From Gp1-AA122 sp035631655 (lineage in GTDB: Bacteria; Acidobacteriota; Terriglobia; Terriglobales; Acidobacteriaceae), in assembly GCA_035631655.1 (NCBI GenBank), contig DASQIH010000221.1:1-64000 (forward strand): DNA of 64,000 nt. Direction: 5' to 3'. A model generated the notes under the pieces. The model saw nothing but the letters and a program-made list of their open reading frames with translations, was not told the DNA's origin and searched no databases. A program made the translations under genes and the position numbers. This document shows, piece after piece, positions 18,153-27,248 of the stretch (position 1 is the stretch's first letter; each line of letters starts with the position of its first letter).

Positions 18153-19055
18153 TTAACGCAAGATGGCCAAAATCTTGGCCGCAGTGGAGTGGTGAGGATG
18201 GCAGGCATCGCTGAGCGCCGTGCAGTGGGAATGAAAGATGTGCGTACCGATCAGGTATCCCAACAGGCTCCCAGCCACCACATCCGAGGGATAGTGCAGG
18301 CGGGCAGTGTAGCGCGTCACGGAGACTGTGGCAGCGGCGCCGTAAGCCAGCACTTCGACCCAGGGGCGCGGATATTCGTGGGCCGCAACGGTGGCTATCG
18401 CCCAGGTGAACATGGGGTGACCCGCGGGAAAGGAGCTATCGAAACCGTTGTGGATCCAGAAGCGTCCGTTGCCCGTCCCTTCTCTGGGGCGCTCACGGCC
18501 GGACAGAAATTGGGTAAGCGTGTAGACCGTAAAAGTGTTGGCGAGCGATTCCAGGGTTAGCTCTCCGGTTTCGTTGGCGTGCTCATTATGAGTTTTCATC
18601 CCGTAGATCCAAAGTCCGCCCAGGGCGGCGCTGGTGCCCACCAGACTGGCATTGGAAAGATTCCGGCTCAAAGAGAGATGGGTATTCGGCAGCGCCCGGC
18701 TGGCCTGCCGGTCTGTGGCAATGAGTCCTGCAGTGCCGGCTAGAACCAAGGCATCCCACTTAAGGTTTCGGAGGCGGAAGGGGGCAGAGTAGATTTCCGC
18801 CTGGTCCTTGCCAAACCGCTTAAGGGAACGCACAACTATTCCGTCATGGCTGTCCTGTGGATTATCTGGGGACGGCGTGCCGAAGGGCGAAGTCTGCATG
18901 CGGAACGCAGCGTGGTGTTTGTCGAAGGGTGAAGAGACAGCATCCGGCACTGATGGCGGGATGGTCGTCGGCTGGTTTTGGGAGAAGCTAATACTGCAGC
19001 ATAGCAGTGTGGCCAGGATGACCAGAACTGGTCCACGCAGGTTCTTGGTATTCAC
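18153..19055 (-). CDS. PAP2-family phosphatase
   Basis: A 300-residue exported or membrane-associated acid phosphatase of the PAP2 superfamily. It starts at GTG 19055 with GGAG 10 bases upstream and has a signal peptide. The three motifs are visible: GRERPREG (motif 1, less usual), SFPAGH (motif 2, Ala for Ser in PSGH) and SVTRYTARLHYPSD (motif 3, with Thr for the usual Ser before Arg). The histidines and arginine of the active site remain. Likely substrates are lipid phosphates or undecaprenyl pyrophosphate in the periplasm. Confidence 0.85.
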   Translation of the reverse strand: MNTKNLRGPVLVILATLLCCSISFSQNQPTTIPPSVPDAVSSPFDKHHAAFRMQTSPFGTPSPDNPQDSHDGIVVRSLKRFGKDQAEIYSAPFRLRNLKWDALVLAGTAGLIATDRQASRALPNTHLSLSRNLSNASLVGTSAALGGLWIYGMKTHNEHANETGELTLESLANTFTVYTLTQFLSGRERPREGTGNGRFWIHNGFDSSFPAGHPMFTWAIATVAAHEYPRPWVEVLAYGAAATVSVTRYTARLHYPSDVVAGSLLGYLIGTHIFHSHCTALSDACHPHHSTAAKILAILR

Positions 19056-19243
19056 GAATCTTTCGCTCCGGCAGTTTCATTAAACACCGACAAATGTACC
19101 TATAGATGCCGTTTTTGCCCGGCGTGGCAGCGTTCAAAAAGTCATCAAACAGGACAAGCCGGCACCCGCGGCACCGGCCGCGGTGCTGCAAATCACACCT
19201 TTAAGTGATATAGTGCGCTCAGGGCGCTGCGTCGGAGGTGCAC

Positions 19244-19963
19244 ATGGGTTCGTCCCCCTACGGCTTGCAGATCACCGAGAACTGCCTGATCTGCAAGCTG
19301 CGTGAGGCCGGTTTCTTCTGCGATCTGCCCAAACCGGCTCTGGAGGAACTGGAGAAAATCAAGTACGCCAGCGGATACCCACAGGCCGCGGTGTTGTTTG
19401 TCGAGGGCCAATCTCCACGAGGCGTCTACATCGTCTGTTCTGGCCGGGTAAAGCTGTCCACCACCTCACGAGACGGCAAGACTCTGATCCTGCGCATCGC
19501 CCAAGCTGGTGAAGTCCTGGGGTTGCACGCCACCGTTTCCGGCAAACCTTATGAACTCACCGCGGAGACGCTCCAGCCCTGCCAGTTGGATTTTATGAAG
19601 CGCGAGGATTTCCTGCGCTTCCTGCAAAACCACGGCGAAGCCTGCCTCCACGCCGCCCAGCATCTCAGCCAGAACTGCCAGAACGCCTACGAGTTAATCC
19701 GTTCTCTCGGCCTTTCTCACTCGGTTTCGGAAAAGCTTGCCCGCTTGCTGCTGGAGTGGTCTTCCGACGGCGAATCTACCAAGGAAGGAATACGCATCAA
19801 GGTTTCGCTGACCCACGAAGAGATGGCCCAGTTGATTGGAACGTCACGTGAGACTGTGACCCGCGTTCTGGGCGAATTTCGCGATAAACAACTAGCTCAG
19901 CTACGGGGCTCGACGCTCCTTATCAAGAATCGGGCGGCACTGGAAAAGTTGGTTGGCGCGTAG
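19244..19963 (+). CDS. Crp/Fnr-family transcription regulator
   Basis: A 239-residue regulator with an N-terminal cyclic-nucleotide-binding-type beta-barrel and a C-terminal winged HTH (LTHEEMAQLIGTSRETVTRV). ATG 19244 is preferred over GTG 19238 because GGAGG at 19234-19238 sits 5 bases before it. The N-terminus has a Fnr-like cysteine set (CLIC, then a Cys eight residues later) and another Cys near residue 107. The spacing differs from E. coli FNR (C-x2-C-x5-C), so an iron-sulfur or redox-sensing role is plausible but unproven. Confidence 0.9.
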   Translation: MGSSPYGLQITENCLICKLREAGFFCDLPKPALEELEKIKYASGYPQAAVLFVEGQSPRGVYIVCSGRVKLSTTSRDGKTLILRIAQAGEVLGLHATVSGKPYELTAETLQPCQLDFMKREDFLRFLQNHGEACLHAAQHLSQNCQNAYELIRSLGLSHSVSEKLARLLLEWSSDGESTKEGIRIKVSLTHEEMAQLIGTSRETVTRVLGEFRDKQLAQLRGSTLLIKNRAALEKLVGA

Positions 19964-20091
19964 CTTGGAAGGCAGCGTTGTAGCCACGCTTGTCGTGAAG
20001 ATTCCCCGTTAGAACTCCAATATCTTCAGTAAGATCACGCGATTACCGGAGTTACTTTACCGCCCCTTCCGGGCAGCATAAGCTCCGTTTC

Positions 20092-20826
20092 ATGAAGCTT
20101 AGGGCCCTGCTGATGTGCCGCAGCCAGCAATCCTTGCGCCTGCTGGCACGCGCCCTGGACGAGCTTGGGATAGTGCAGGACTGCTGCCTGTCAGCCCAGG
20201 AAGCGATCGAGCTTTTGGCCAAGGGGAATTACTCGGCGCTCGTGTTGGATTTCGACTTGCCAGGTAGCACCCAGGTGGCAAAGCTGGCGCGCCTGGCGCC
20301 GGCCCATAACAGACCGGTTGTTTTCGCGATGATCGGAGCTTCGACCGATATCCCGGGCACTTATCATGCCGGTGCAAATTTCGTTCTCTACAAGCCGCTG
20401 GAGCTTGAGCAGATTTCCCGGTCGCTGCGGGCGGCGCGTGGCTTCATGGGCAAGGATCGCCGCTGTTCTGCCCGGCACAAAGTGGAGACCGTCGTATACC
20501 TGTTGTTTGGCAAGAGCCTGGCTATACCCGCGCTGATGTTGGACCTCAACGAGGATGGCCTGTCCGTGCAAGCCGCCGACCCGTTACCTGCCATGGAGAA
20601 GGTGCCGGTGTATTTCTTATTACCGGGCGGCGCTCGCGCCATTGAAGGCACGGCCGAGATTATTTGGGCAGACGACTCGGGCCGGGCGGGAATATTTTTC
20701 AGCCACCTTTCGCCAGCTACTCGGAGACGCCTAAGAAGCTGGCTTTCCCGCCGCAACAAGAAACTTGCCACCCGGGCTACACGCAGCTCGAGGGCGGAAC
20801 TCACGCTGCCCGCACTCCAGAGCTAA
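20092..20826 (+). CDS. Receiver-like plus PilZ protein
   Basis: A 244-residue two-domain protein. Residues 4-115 resemble a response-regulator receiver: LDFDLPG carries the likely phospho-acceptor Asp and YKPL the conserved Lys, but the acidic pair near the N-terminus is missing (LLMCRS), so phosphorylation is doubtful. Residues 120-230 form a PilZ domain with RRCSARH (RxxxR). The D-x-S-x-x-G motif reads DLNEDG, with Asn for Ser. It could link a pseudo-receiver to cyclic di-GMP. No histidine kinase is adjacent. The region 19964-20091 upstream shows nothing clear. Confidence 0.8.
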   Translation: MKLRALLMCRSQQSLRLLARALDELGIVQDCCLSAQEAIELLAKGNYSALVLDFDLPGSTQVAKLARLAPAHNRPVVFAMIGASTDIPGTYHAGANFVLYKPLELEQISRSLRAARGFMGKDRRCSARHKVETVVYLLFGKSLAIPALMLDLNEDGLSVQAADPLPAMEKVPVYFLLPGGARAIEGTAEIIWADDSGRAGIFFSHLSPATRRRLRSWLSRRNKKLATRATRSSRAELTLPALQS

Positions 20827-20853
20827 ATTAAACGCCTCCGCCGAGGCACACTG

Positions 20854-22314
20854 GTGCCCGTGCTAGACTCACCTTCCGCTTCGAGGGTGAACCAGCGCAT
20901 GGGTGATGTGACTCGCTTGTCGGCTATGGCTATGGCGGAACTCGTCCGCCGCCGAGAAGTATCACCCGTCGAGTTGGTGGACGCTCACCTGTCTCGCATC
21001 GAGCAGCTCAATCCCAAACTGAATGCTTTCGTGCAGGTGGACGCGGAACGAGCGCGCCGCGACGCACACGCCGCGGAATGGGCTGTGAAGCACGGAGCTG
21101 GTCTAGGTCGGCTCAACGGGGTTCCCATCTCCATAAAGAGTTCGATTGATGTTGCCGGGCTGCGCTGCGAGGCTGGCACCAAGCTGCGTGTGGGATACAT
21201 TGCTCCTGGCGACGCGCCCCTGGTTGCACGACTGCGCGCAGCCGGCGCCATTGTTTTGGGAGTCACCAACACGCCCGAACTGCTCATGGCCTGGGAAACC
21301 GACAACCTCATTTACGGGAGGACGAATAATCCCTGGGACTTGTCGCGCACCCCCGGTGGTTCCAGTGGTGGGGAAGCGGCAGCGATTGCGGCTTGCTGTT
21401 CGGCTGGAGGTGTAGGCAGCGACGGTGGCGGTTCCATTCGCATTCCGGCGCACTTCAGCGGGATTTGCGGCCTGAAACCGACCCCGGGACGGATTCCAGC
21501 CACCGGACATTTTCCTAACTCGGTTGGACCTTTTGCCCTGCTTGGGGTCGTCGGTCCGATGGCACGCACAGTCGGCGATCTGCAGGAGCTGTTTGAAGTC
21601 ATGCAGGGACCTGACGACGGCGACCCATGCGCCGCGCCCGTGCCTCTCCGCCGATACACCCCTGATGAGATACGAAAAGTACGCATTGGTTACTTCGAGG
21701 ATGCCGGGCATACCCCGGTGACAGCAGCGACTCGAGCGGCGATTGGCAGCGCAGCGCTCGCTTTGGAGCGGGCCGGGTTCAAGGTCACCCGCTTTCGTCC
21801 TGACGGGCTGGAACTCGCGCAGGAGTTGTGGTGGAAATTATTTGGCGGGGCCGGCGCCATGCTGCTTGGGCCCACGATGGCTGGTCATGAAGCGGAACTC
21901 AGCCCGATTCTCAAAGAATTTGCCGGACGGACAGCAGCGGAGACGCCACATACCGCCCAAACTCTGCTCGACACGTGGATTCAACGAGACACATTGCGAA
22001 CACAAGTTTTTACGCAGATGAAGGAGATCCCAGTCCTTCTCTGTCCCGTGGCGGCAGTCCCTGCTTTCCGCCACGGCGAGCGCAGCTGGAAAATCGTGGG
22101 CAAAACAGTGAAGTATCTCGATGCGTGGAGTTATAGCGAGTGGTTCAACCTGCTGGGAATGCCCGCCACGGCGGTACCCGTGGGCCCATCGCCCGAGGGT
22201 TTGCCGATCGGAGTGCAGATCGCGGGGCTGCCCTGGCAGGAGGAAGTGGTGCTGGGCGTCGCTGCTGCCGTCGAAGAGGGGTGTGGCGGCTGGCGCGAGC
22301 CTCCAATCGGTTAG
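20854..22314 (+). CDS. Amidase (amidase-signature family)
   Basis: A 486-residue cytoplasmic hydrolase of the GatA/fatty-acid-amide-hydrolase family. The Ser-cisSer-Lys triad can be read from PISIKSSID (Lys), the Gly/Ser-rich signature GGSSGGEAAAI and GSDGGGSIRIP (nucleophile Ser). GTG 20854 has GAGG 7 bases upstream; an internal ATG at 20899 is the alternative. With no gatB or gatC nearby it is more likely a stand-alone amidase than a GatA subunit. The substrate is unknown. Confidence 0.88.
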   Translation: MPVLDSPSASRVNQRMGDVTRLSAMAMAELVRRREVSPVELVDAHLSRIEQLNPKLNAFVQVDAERARRDAHAAEWAVKHGAGLGRLNGVPISIKSSIDVAGLRCEAGTKLRVGYIAPGDAPLVARLRAAGAIVLGVTNTPELLMAWETDNLIYGRTNNPWDLSRTPGGSSGGEAAAIAACCSAGGVGSDGGGSIRIPAHFSGICGLKPTPGRIPATGHFPNSVGPFALLGVVGPMARTVGDLQELFEVMQGPDDGDPCAAPVPLRRYTPDEIRKVRIGYFEDAGHTPVTAATRAAIGSAALALERAGFKVTRFRPDGLELAQELWWKLFGGAGAMLLGPTMAGHEAELSPILKEFAGRTAAETPHTAQTLLDTWIQRDTLRTQVFTQMKEIPVLLCPVAAVPAFRHGERSWKIVGKTVKYLDAWSYSEWFNLLGMPATAVPVGPSPEGLPIGVQIAGLPWQEEVVLGVAAAVEEGCGGWREPPIG

Positions 22315-22434
22315 CGGCCGCTAGTATTTTTATACTACGGTACTCTGCCGGCAAAAACGGTAAGCTTTTCGCCGATATTTCGCCTAACGCCGCGCGGAAT
22401 TGTGGGTCCGTCCGGCGCTGCTCCCTGGATCTGA

Positions 22435-25302
22435 ATGCGTGAAGCTTTAACCAGTAGTCGAGTTCTCGCCGCGCTACTCGTATTCCTGTTTGCTTCTGCC
22501 GTGTACCTGTTTGGCTTCCCGCAACCCAATATCATCTATCCCGCAATCGTTCTGTTGCATGTACTGGGAGGCATCATTGTAGCGATTCTGCTGATTCCCG
22601 CCCTGTGGCGGGCACTCAAGAACCGGCAGGTCGGATCATGGTTGGGATGGATCGCGCTCGCCGCCGGGACAGTCGTAGGTTTAGTCCTGATCTATACCGG
22701 AACACCCCGTGTCGAGTGGAATTGGCTCTATCTTCACATCATTCTTTCCGCTTTTGGACTGGGAATCCTCTTTTCGACCTGGGCGGGGAACCGGGGATTT
22801 CTGGCAGGCCGCTCTGGTTCGACTACCCTACGCGCCGCGATCTGCTTGGCCCTGCTTGCCGCACTGGGTGCGGGCGCCGGCTACTTGCGGCAGTCGCGCT
22901 GGCAGAGGAGCGCAGTGATTGTAAATCCTTCCGATCCTCCGGCCACCATGAATGATGAGGGGGATGGCTCCAAGGGCCCCTTCTTTCCCAGTTCGGCGCA
23001 GGTCTACGGTGGTCAGAAAATTCCCAGCAAGTTTTTCATGGAGTCGGATTCCTGCAAGCGCTGCCACCAAGACATCTACAACCAGTGGTTCAGCTCGGCC
23101 CACCATTTCTCGTCCTTCAACAACCAGTGGTATCGCAAGAGCGTTGAGTACATGCAGGACACCATCGGCACCCGGCCCTCGAAGTGGTGCGGCGGCTGCC
23201 ACGATCCGGCGGTGCTGTACGCGGGCAAGATGGACCGGCCCATCAAGGAATTCGTGCATGCGCCGGAGGCTCAGGCTGGCCTGGGCTGCATGATGTGCCA
23301 CTCCATCGCGCGGGTGAAGAGCACCATGGGACAGGGAGACTTCTACCTGGAATATCCCAAATTGCACGAACTGGCGGCCAGTAAGAATCCGATCGTGCGC
23401 ACACTCCACGATTTTCTCGTGAATCTGAATCCGGAACCGCACCGCCGCGTCTTTCTCAAGCCGTTCATGCGAAACCAGACCCCGGAGTTCTGCTCTTCCT
23501 GCCACAAAGTGCATCTCGATGTCCCGGTGAACCATTACCGTTGGATTCGCGGTTTCAATGAGTACGACAACTGGCAGGCCAGCGGAGTTTCCGGGGAGGG
23601 GGCACGGTCGTTCTACTATCCGCCCAAGCCGGCGCAGTGCGCGGATTGTCATATGCCTCTGGCGCCTTCCAAAGATGCGGGAAATGTGAATGGTTTCGTG
23701 CACTCGCACCGCTTTCCCGCCGCTAACACCGCTGTTCCGACCGCCAATGAAGACATCGAGCAGCTCAAGATCACCGAAGATTTCCTGAAAAACGGAGTGA
23801 TGAGTGTTGATATCCTCGCGCTTTCACCCGACATTCTGGAGAAAAAGACCACAGCTAATGCGCAAACCGAGCTTTCCACCACCTTTGCAGTAGGCGAAGA
23901 GGCCGAGACGAAGATCACGCCGAGTACCGCAGGGGAGGCCAGACCCGTGACCGCACCGTTGAACCGCGTGCAGCCGATGGTCCGGCGCGGCGACACCGTG
24001 CGTGTCGATGTGGTGGTTCGTACGAAGAAGCTAGGCCACTTTTTTCCGGGCGGCACGGTAGATGCCTACGACACCTGGCTGGAACTCAAAGGAACCGACG
24101 ATAAGGGCCAAACTGTTTTCTGGAGCGGCATGGTTGAGGACCACGGTAAAGGCCCGGTAGAGAAAGGCGCGCATTTCTACCGCTCGCTTCAGGTTGACGA
24201 TCATGGCAATCCAATTAATAAAAGAAATGCCTGGTCAACGCGGGCGGTTGTGTATGTCCACCTCATTCCCCCGGGTGCCGCCGATGCAGTTCACTACCGT
24301 GTCCACATTCCCGAGAATGTCGGCAATAAGATCAGGCTGCGCGCACGCCTCTGCTATCGCAAGTTTGCCTGGTGGAATACGCAGTTTGCTTTTGGCGGAG
24401 TCCCGGATCCGAATCAGCCGCGGCCGGACGTAACGCCTGACCACGATGACACGAAGTTTGTCTTTAACGGTCCGCTGAAGGGAGTGTCGGCCAGGGAAGA
24501 AAAGATTCCCGACCTTCCGATCGTCGCTCTCGCCGAAGATAATGTTGCCCTTCAAGTGTTGCCGCGCGGCGCCCGGCGACCGGAGCCCAAAGTTGTTCTG
24601 CAGGGCAACGACTGGCAGCGCTGGAATGACTACGGCATCGGCCTGCTGCTGCAAGGGGATCTGAAGGGGGCGCAGGCAGCCTTCCAGAAGATTACGGAGA
24701 TCGATCCCAAGAATCCGGATGGCTGGGTAAATATCGGGCGCGCCGCGGTGCAGGAAGGCGACATGGAGCGCGCACGAGCGGTGCTCGAAAAGGCTCTGCA
24801 GATCGATCCCAATCTGGCCCGCGCCAATTTCTTTTATGCGAAGGTGTTGCGAGCCGACGGCAGATACGACGAGGCCGCCGAGCGCCTGCGCAAGGTCATA
24901 GCGCAGTATCCCCGCGATCGGGTTGCGTTGAACGATCTGGGTCGCATCTTCTTTCTCCAACGCAGGTACAAGGATGCCATTAGCGTATTGCAGGGCGTCC
25001 TTGCCGTGGACCCCGAAGACTTGCAGGCACACTACAATCTCATGCTCTGTTACGGTGGCTTGGCTGACCAGAAGCAGGCACATGAGCACCAGGTTCGCTA
25101 TCTGCGTTTCAAGGCAGATGAAGCCTCACAGGCCATTACGGGTCCATACCGCCAGTTGAATCCCGAAGACAACAATGAACGTCAAGCCATCCACGAGCAC
25201 GTCTCAGTGCCGCTGGATCTTGTGCGGGCGGGTCTCCGACCCGCCCAGGGGCGAGGCTCCGCTTACCAAGTACACACCTCTTCTCCCGGGGCTTCCAGGT
25301 AA
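22435..25302 (+). CDS. Membrane-anchored pentaheme cytochrome c with TPRs
   Basis: A 955-residue protein. The first 150 residues contain about five transmembrane helices. They are followed by a periplasmic cytochrome region with five CxxCH haem sites (Cys207, 252, 285, 353 and 402), of cytochrome c554/multihaem type. Residues 480-700 are beta-rich, and about 725-895 form four to five TPRs. Its stop overlaps the next start (TAATG), so it is translationally coupled to the CRTAC1-type gene. It probably handles electron transfer at or outside the inner membrane; the substrate is unknown. The last 25 or so codons run through a dispersed palindrome, so the tail is likely an accretion. Confidence 0.85.
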   Translation: MREALTSSRVLAALLVFLFASAVYLFGFPQPNIIYPAIVLLHVLGGIIVAILLIPALWRALKNRQVGSWLGWIALAAGTVVGLVLIYTGTPRVEWNWLYLHIILSAFGLGILFSTWAGNRGFLAGRSGSTTLRAAICLALLAALGAGAGYLRQSRWQRSAVIVNPSDPPATMNDEGDGSKGPFFPSSAQVYGGQKIPSKFFMESDSCKRCHQDIYNQWFSSAHHFSSFNNQWYRKSVEYMQDTIGTRPSKWCGGCHDPAVLYAGKMDRPIKEFVHAPEAQAGLGCMMCHSIARVKSTMGQGDFYLEYPKLHELAASKNPIVRTLHDFLVNLNPEPHRRVFLKPFMRNQTPEFCSSCHKVHLDVPVNHYRWIRGFNEYDNWQASGVSGEGARSFYYPPKPAQCADCHMPLAPSKDAGNVNGFVHSHRFPAANTAVPTANEDIEQLKITEDFLKNGVMSVDILALSPDILEKKTTANAQTELSTTFAVGEEAETKITPSTAGEARPVTAPLNRVQPMVRRGDTVRVDVVVRTKKLGHFFPGGTVDAYDTWLELKGTDDKGQTVFWSGMVEDHGKGPVEKGAHFYRSLQVDDHGNPINKRNAWSTRAVVYVHLIPPGAADAVHYRVHIPENVGNKIRLRARLCYRKFAWWNTQFAFGGVPDPNQPRPDVTPDHDDTKFVFNGPLKGVSAREEKIPDLPIVALAEDNVALQVLPRGARRPEPKVVLQGNDWQRWNDYGIGLLLQGDLKGAQAAFQKITEIDPKNPDGWVNIGRAAVQEGDMERARAVLEKALQIDPNLARANFFYAKVLRADGRYDEAAERLRKVIAQYPRDRVALNDLGRIFFLQRRYKDAISVLQGVLAVDPEDLQAHYNLMLCYGGLADQKQAHEHQVRYLRFKADEASQAITGPYRQLNPEDNNERQAIHEHVSVPLDLVRAGLRPAQGRGSAYQVHTSSPGASR
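25226..25246. repeat. Dispersed palindrome inside a coding end
   Basis: GGGCGGGTC and GACCCGCCC form a perfect 9-bp stem with a TCC loop, inside the last 26 codons of the cytochrome gene. The same architecture with a GAA loop is seen at 49451-49469. Confidence 0.8.
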
Positions 25303-27098
25303 TGCCAAATCTCTTTTCGTCGTTTGTATCAGGACACGGCTTCAGCCGTGCCGATTGCCGCATCAAAAAGTTCGCGGCTTTAGCCACTGTTACTATCCCG
25401 CTACTCATCCGGCCGGCGCAGGTTCAGCCCATCACCTTCCGCGACATCACCGCTCAAGCCGGCATTCGCTTCATCCACAACAACGCTGCTTTCGGAAAGA
25501 AATACCTGCCGGAGACCATGGGCCCGGGCTGCGCGTTCATTGACTACGACAACGATGGCTATCCCGACATCTTGCTGATCAACGGCGAAGATTGGCCGGG
25601 ACACGCCAAGATGGGCCCGACCACGCCTAAGCTCTATCACAACAACCACGACGGCACGTTCACCGATGTGACGCGCAAGGCTGGGTTGGCCGTTCCCATG
25701 TTTGGACTGGGAGTCGCCATCGGCGACTACGACAACGACGGACACGACGATATCTTCATCACAGCGCTCGGCCAGAGTCATCTGTTCCACAACAACGGCA
25801 ATGGAACTTTCACGGATGTTACCAGGGCGGCGGGTCTTTGGGGCCTGCAAGAATTTTCGACGAGCGCAGCCTGGGTAGATTATGACCGCGATGGCAAGCT
25901 CGATCTGGTCGTCGCCAACTACGTGCGTTGGTCCATCCAGGGCGATCTGTTCTGCACGCTGGATGGTACGCGCAAGTCGTATTGCACGCCCGAATCTTAT
26001 AAAGGATCGTCAGCCCGCCTCTGGCATAACCTCGGCAATGGCAAATTTGAAGATGCAACCCAGAAGGCTGGTTTGTACGATCCCACTTCGAAGAGCCTGG
26101 GAATCGCGATATTGGATTACAACAGCGACGGCTGGCCTGACATCCTGCTCGCTAACGACACGCAACCCAACAAACTTTATCTGAATAAGCAGAACGGCAC
26201 GTTCGAGGAAAAGGCGGTTTCCGCGGGCATAGCTTTCAGCGAAGATGGCGTGGCGCGCGCCGGCATGGGCGTGGATGCCGCCGACTACGACCGCTCGGGC
26301 CATCCCAGCATCATCATCACCAACTTCGCGAACCAGATGCTCTCGCTCTATCACAACGAGGGCAACGGCCTGTTTGTGGACGAAGCGCCGCGCTCCGAGG
26401 TCGGCCGCGCTACGTTGGTCACGCTCGGCTTCGGCTGTTTCTTCTTCGACTACGACAACGACGGCTGGCCCGACATTTTCGTTGCCGACGGGCACATTGA
26501 GAACGAAATCGAGCGGGTGCAGAAGCGCGTGAGCTATGCCGAGCCCCCGCATCTTTTTCGGAATCTCGGTGGCGGAAAGTTCCAGGAAGTGACTGAACAG
26601 ATGGGTCCAGCATTCGCCGCGCCCAAAGTTGCTCGCGCTGCCGCCTATGCCGACATCGACAATGATGGCGCTCTCGACTTGCTTGTAACCACGAATGGCG
26701 GACGAGCCTACTTGTTCCACAACGAAGGGAGTGTGAACCACAGCCTGCGCATCAAACTGGTCGGCACAAAATCGAATCGCGACGGGATCGGGTCCGTGGT
26801 GCGCGTCGCAAGCGGCGGCGACAAGCAATGGCAGATGTTGAAAAGCGGCTCCAGCTATCTTGCCCAGAGTGAGTTGGTGCTGACCTTCGGCCTGGGCGAC
26901 AAGACCAAGGCCGACTCTGTTGAAATTCAGTGGCCCAGTGGCCAACTGGATAAGCTCTCCAACATTTTGGCAGATCAGACCGTCACGATCGAAGAAGGTA
27001 AGGGTGTGATTTCAAATCGTGCGTACTTAAAAACGAAAGTAGCGCCTAAGCCAACTTCGGTCGCAAAGCCCGTCTCGCACCTCCAAAGGCCCTCCTGA
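25302..27098 (+). CDS. CRTAC1-type FG-GAP/UnbV protein
   Basis: A 598-residue exported beta-propeller protein. Six calcium-binding VCBS/FG-GAP loops are readable (DYDNDGYPD, DYDNDGHDD, DYDRDGKLD, DYNSDGWPD, DYDNDGWPD, DIDNDGALD), followed by a C-terminal ASPIC/UnbV domain (about 480-570, SVEIQWPSG). The N-terminal 40 residues are partly hydrophobic and give a poor signal peptide, because a palindrome occupies codons 12-17. No other in-frame ATG, GTG or TTG lies between the palindrome and the mature domain. It is coupled to the cytochrome gene by TAATG, which suggests joint action at the cell surface. Confidence 0.85.
   Translation: MPNLFSSFVSGHGFSRADCRIKKFAALATVTIPLLIRPAQVQPITFRDITAQAGIRFIHNNAAFGKKYLPETMGPGCAFIDYDNDGYPDILLINGEDWPGHAKMGPTTPKLYHNNHDGTFTDVTRKAGLAVPMFGLGVAIGDYDNDGHDDIFITALGQSHLFHNNGNGTFTDVTRAAGLWGLQEFSTSAAWVDYDRDGKLDLVVANYVRWSIQGDLFCTLDGTRKSYCTPESYKGSSARLWHNLGNGKFEDATQKAGLYDPTSKSLGIAILDYNSDGWPDILLANDTQPNKLYLNKQNGTFEEKAVSAGIAFSEDGVARAGMGVDAADYDRSGHPSIIITNFANQMLSLYHNEGNGLFVDEAPRSEVGRATLVTLGFGCFFFDYDNDGWPDIFVADGHIENEIERVQKRVSYAEPPHLFRNLGGGKFQEVTEQMGPAFAAPKVARAAAYADIDNDGALDLLVTTNGGRAYLFHNEGSVNHSLRIKLVGTKSNRDGIGSVVRVASGGDKQWQMLKSGSSYLAQSELVLTFGLGDKTKADSVEIQWPSGQLDKLSNILADQTVTIEEGKGVISNRAYLKTKVAPKPTSVAKPVSHLQRPS
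25335..25350. repeat. CACGGCT/AGCCGTG palindrome in a 5' coding end
   Basis: A 7-bp stem with a TC loop lies 33 bases after the ATG of the CRTAC1-type gene. The same core in the opposite orientation is found at 41637-41656 inside the MidA gene. Confidence 0.75.
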
Positions 27099-27143
27099 AG
27101 TTAGCCACGGATTTCTCACGGACGGGCACGGATTCGACAAAGC

Positions 27144-27215
27144 AGCGCCGGCATCTTGCCGGCCCGATGCGCGGGCGGGACGCCCGCGTGAGAGCCGCCG
27201 GGACGGCGGCGCTAC
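27144..27215. repeat. Composite REP-like element, copy 1
   Basis: Three stem-loops stand in a row: GCCGGC-ATCTT-GCCGGC, CGCGGGCG-GGA-CGCCCGCG and GCCGCCG-GGA-CGGCGGC. The whole is bounded by AGCGCC at the left and GGCGCT at the right. A nearly identical copy in reverse orientation lies at 52477-52550. Just upstream (27104-27136) is a separate short motif built on CCACGGATTTCTCACGGAC. The gap 27099-27248 holds no gene. Confidence 0.9.
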
Positions 27216-27248
27216 AACGGGGGAGCGGTGATGTAGACTGACCAGTTC

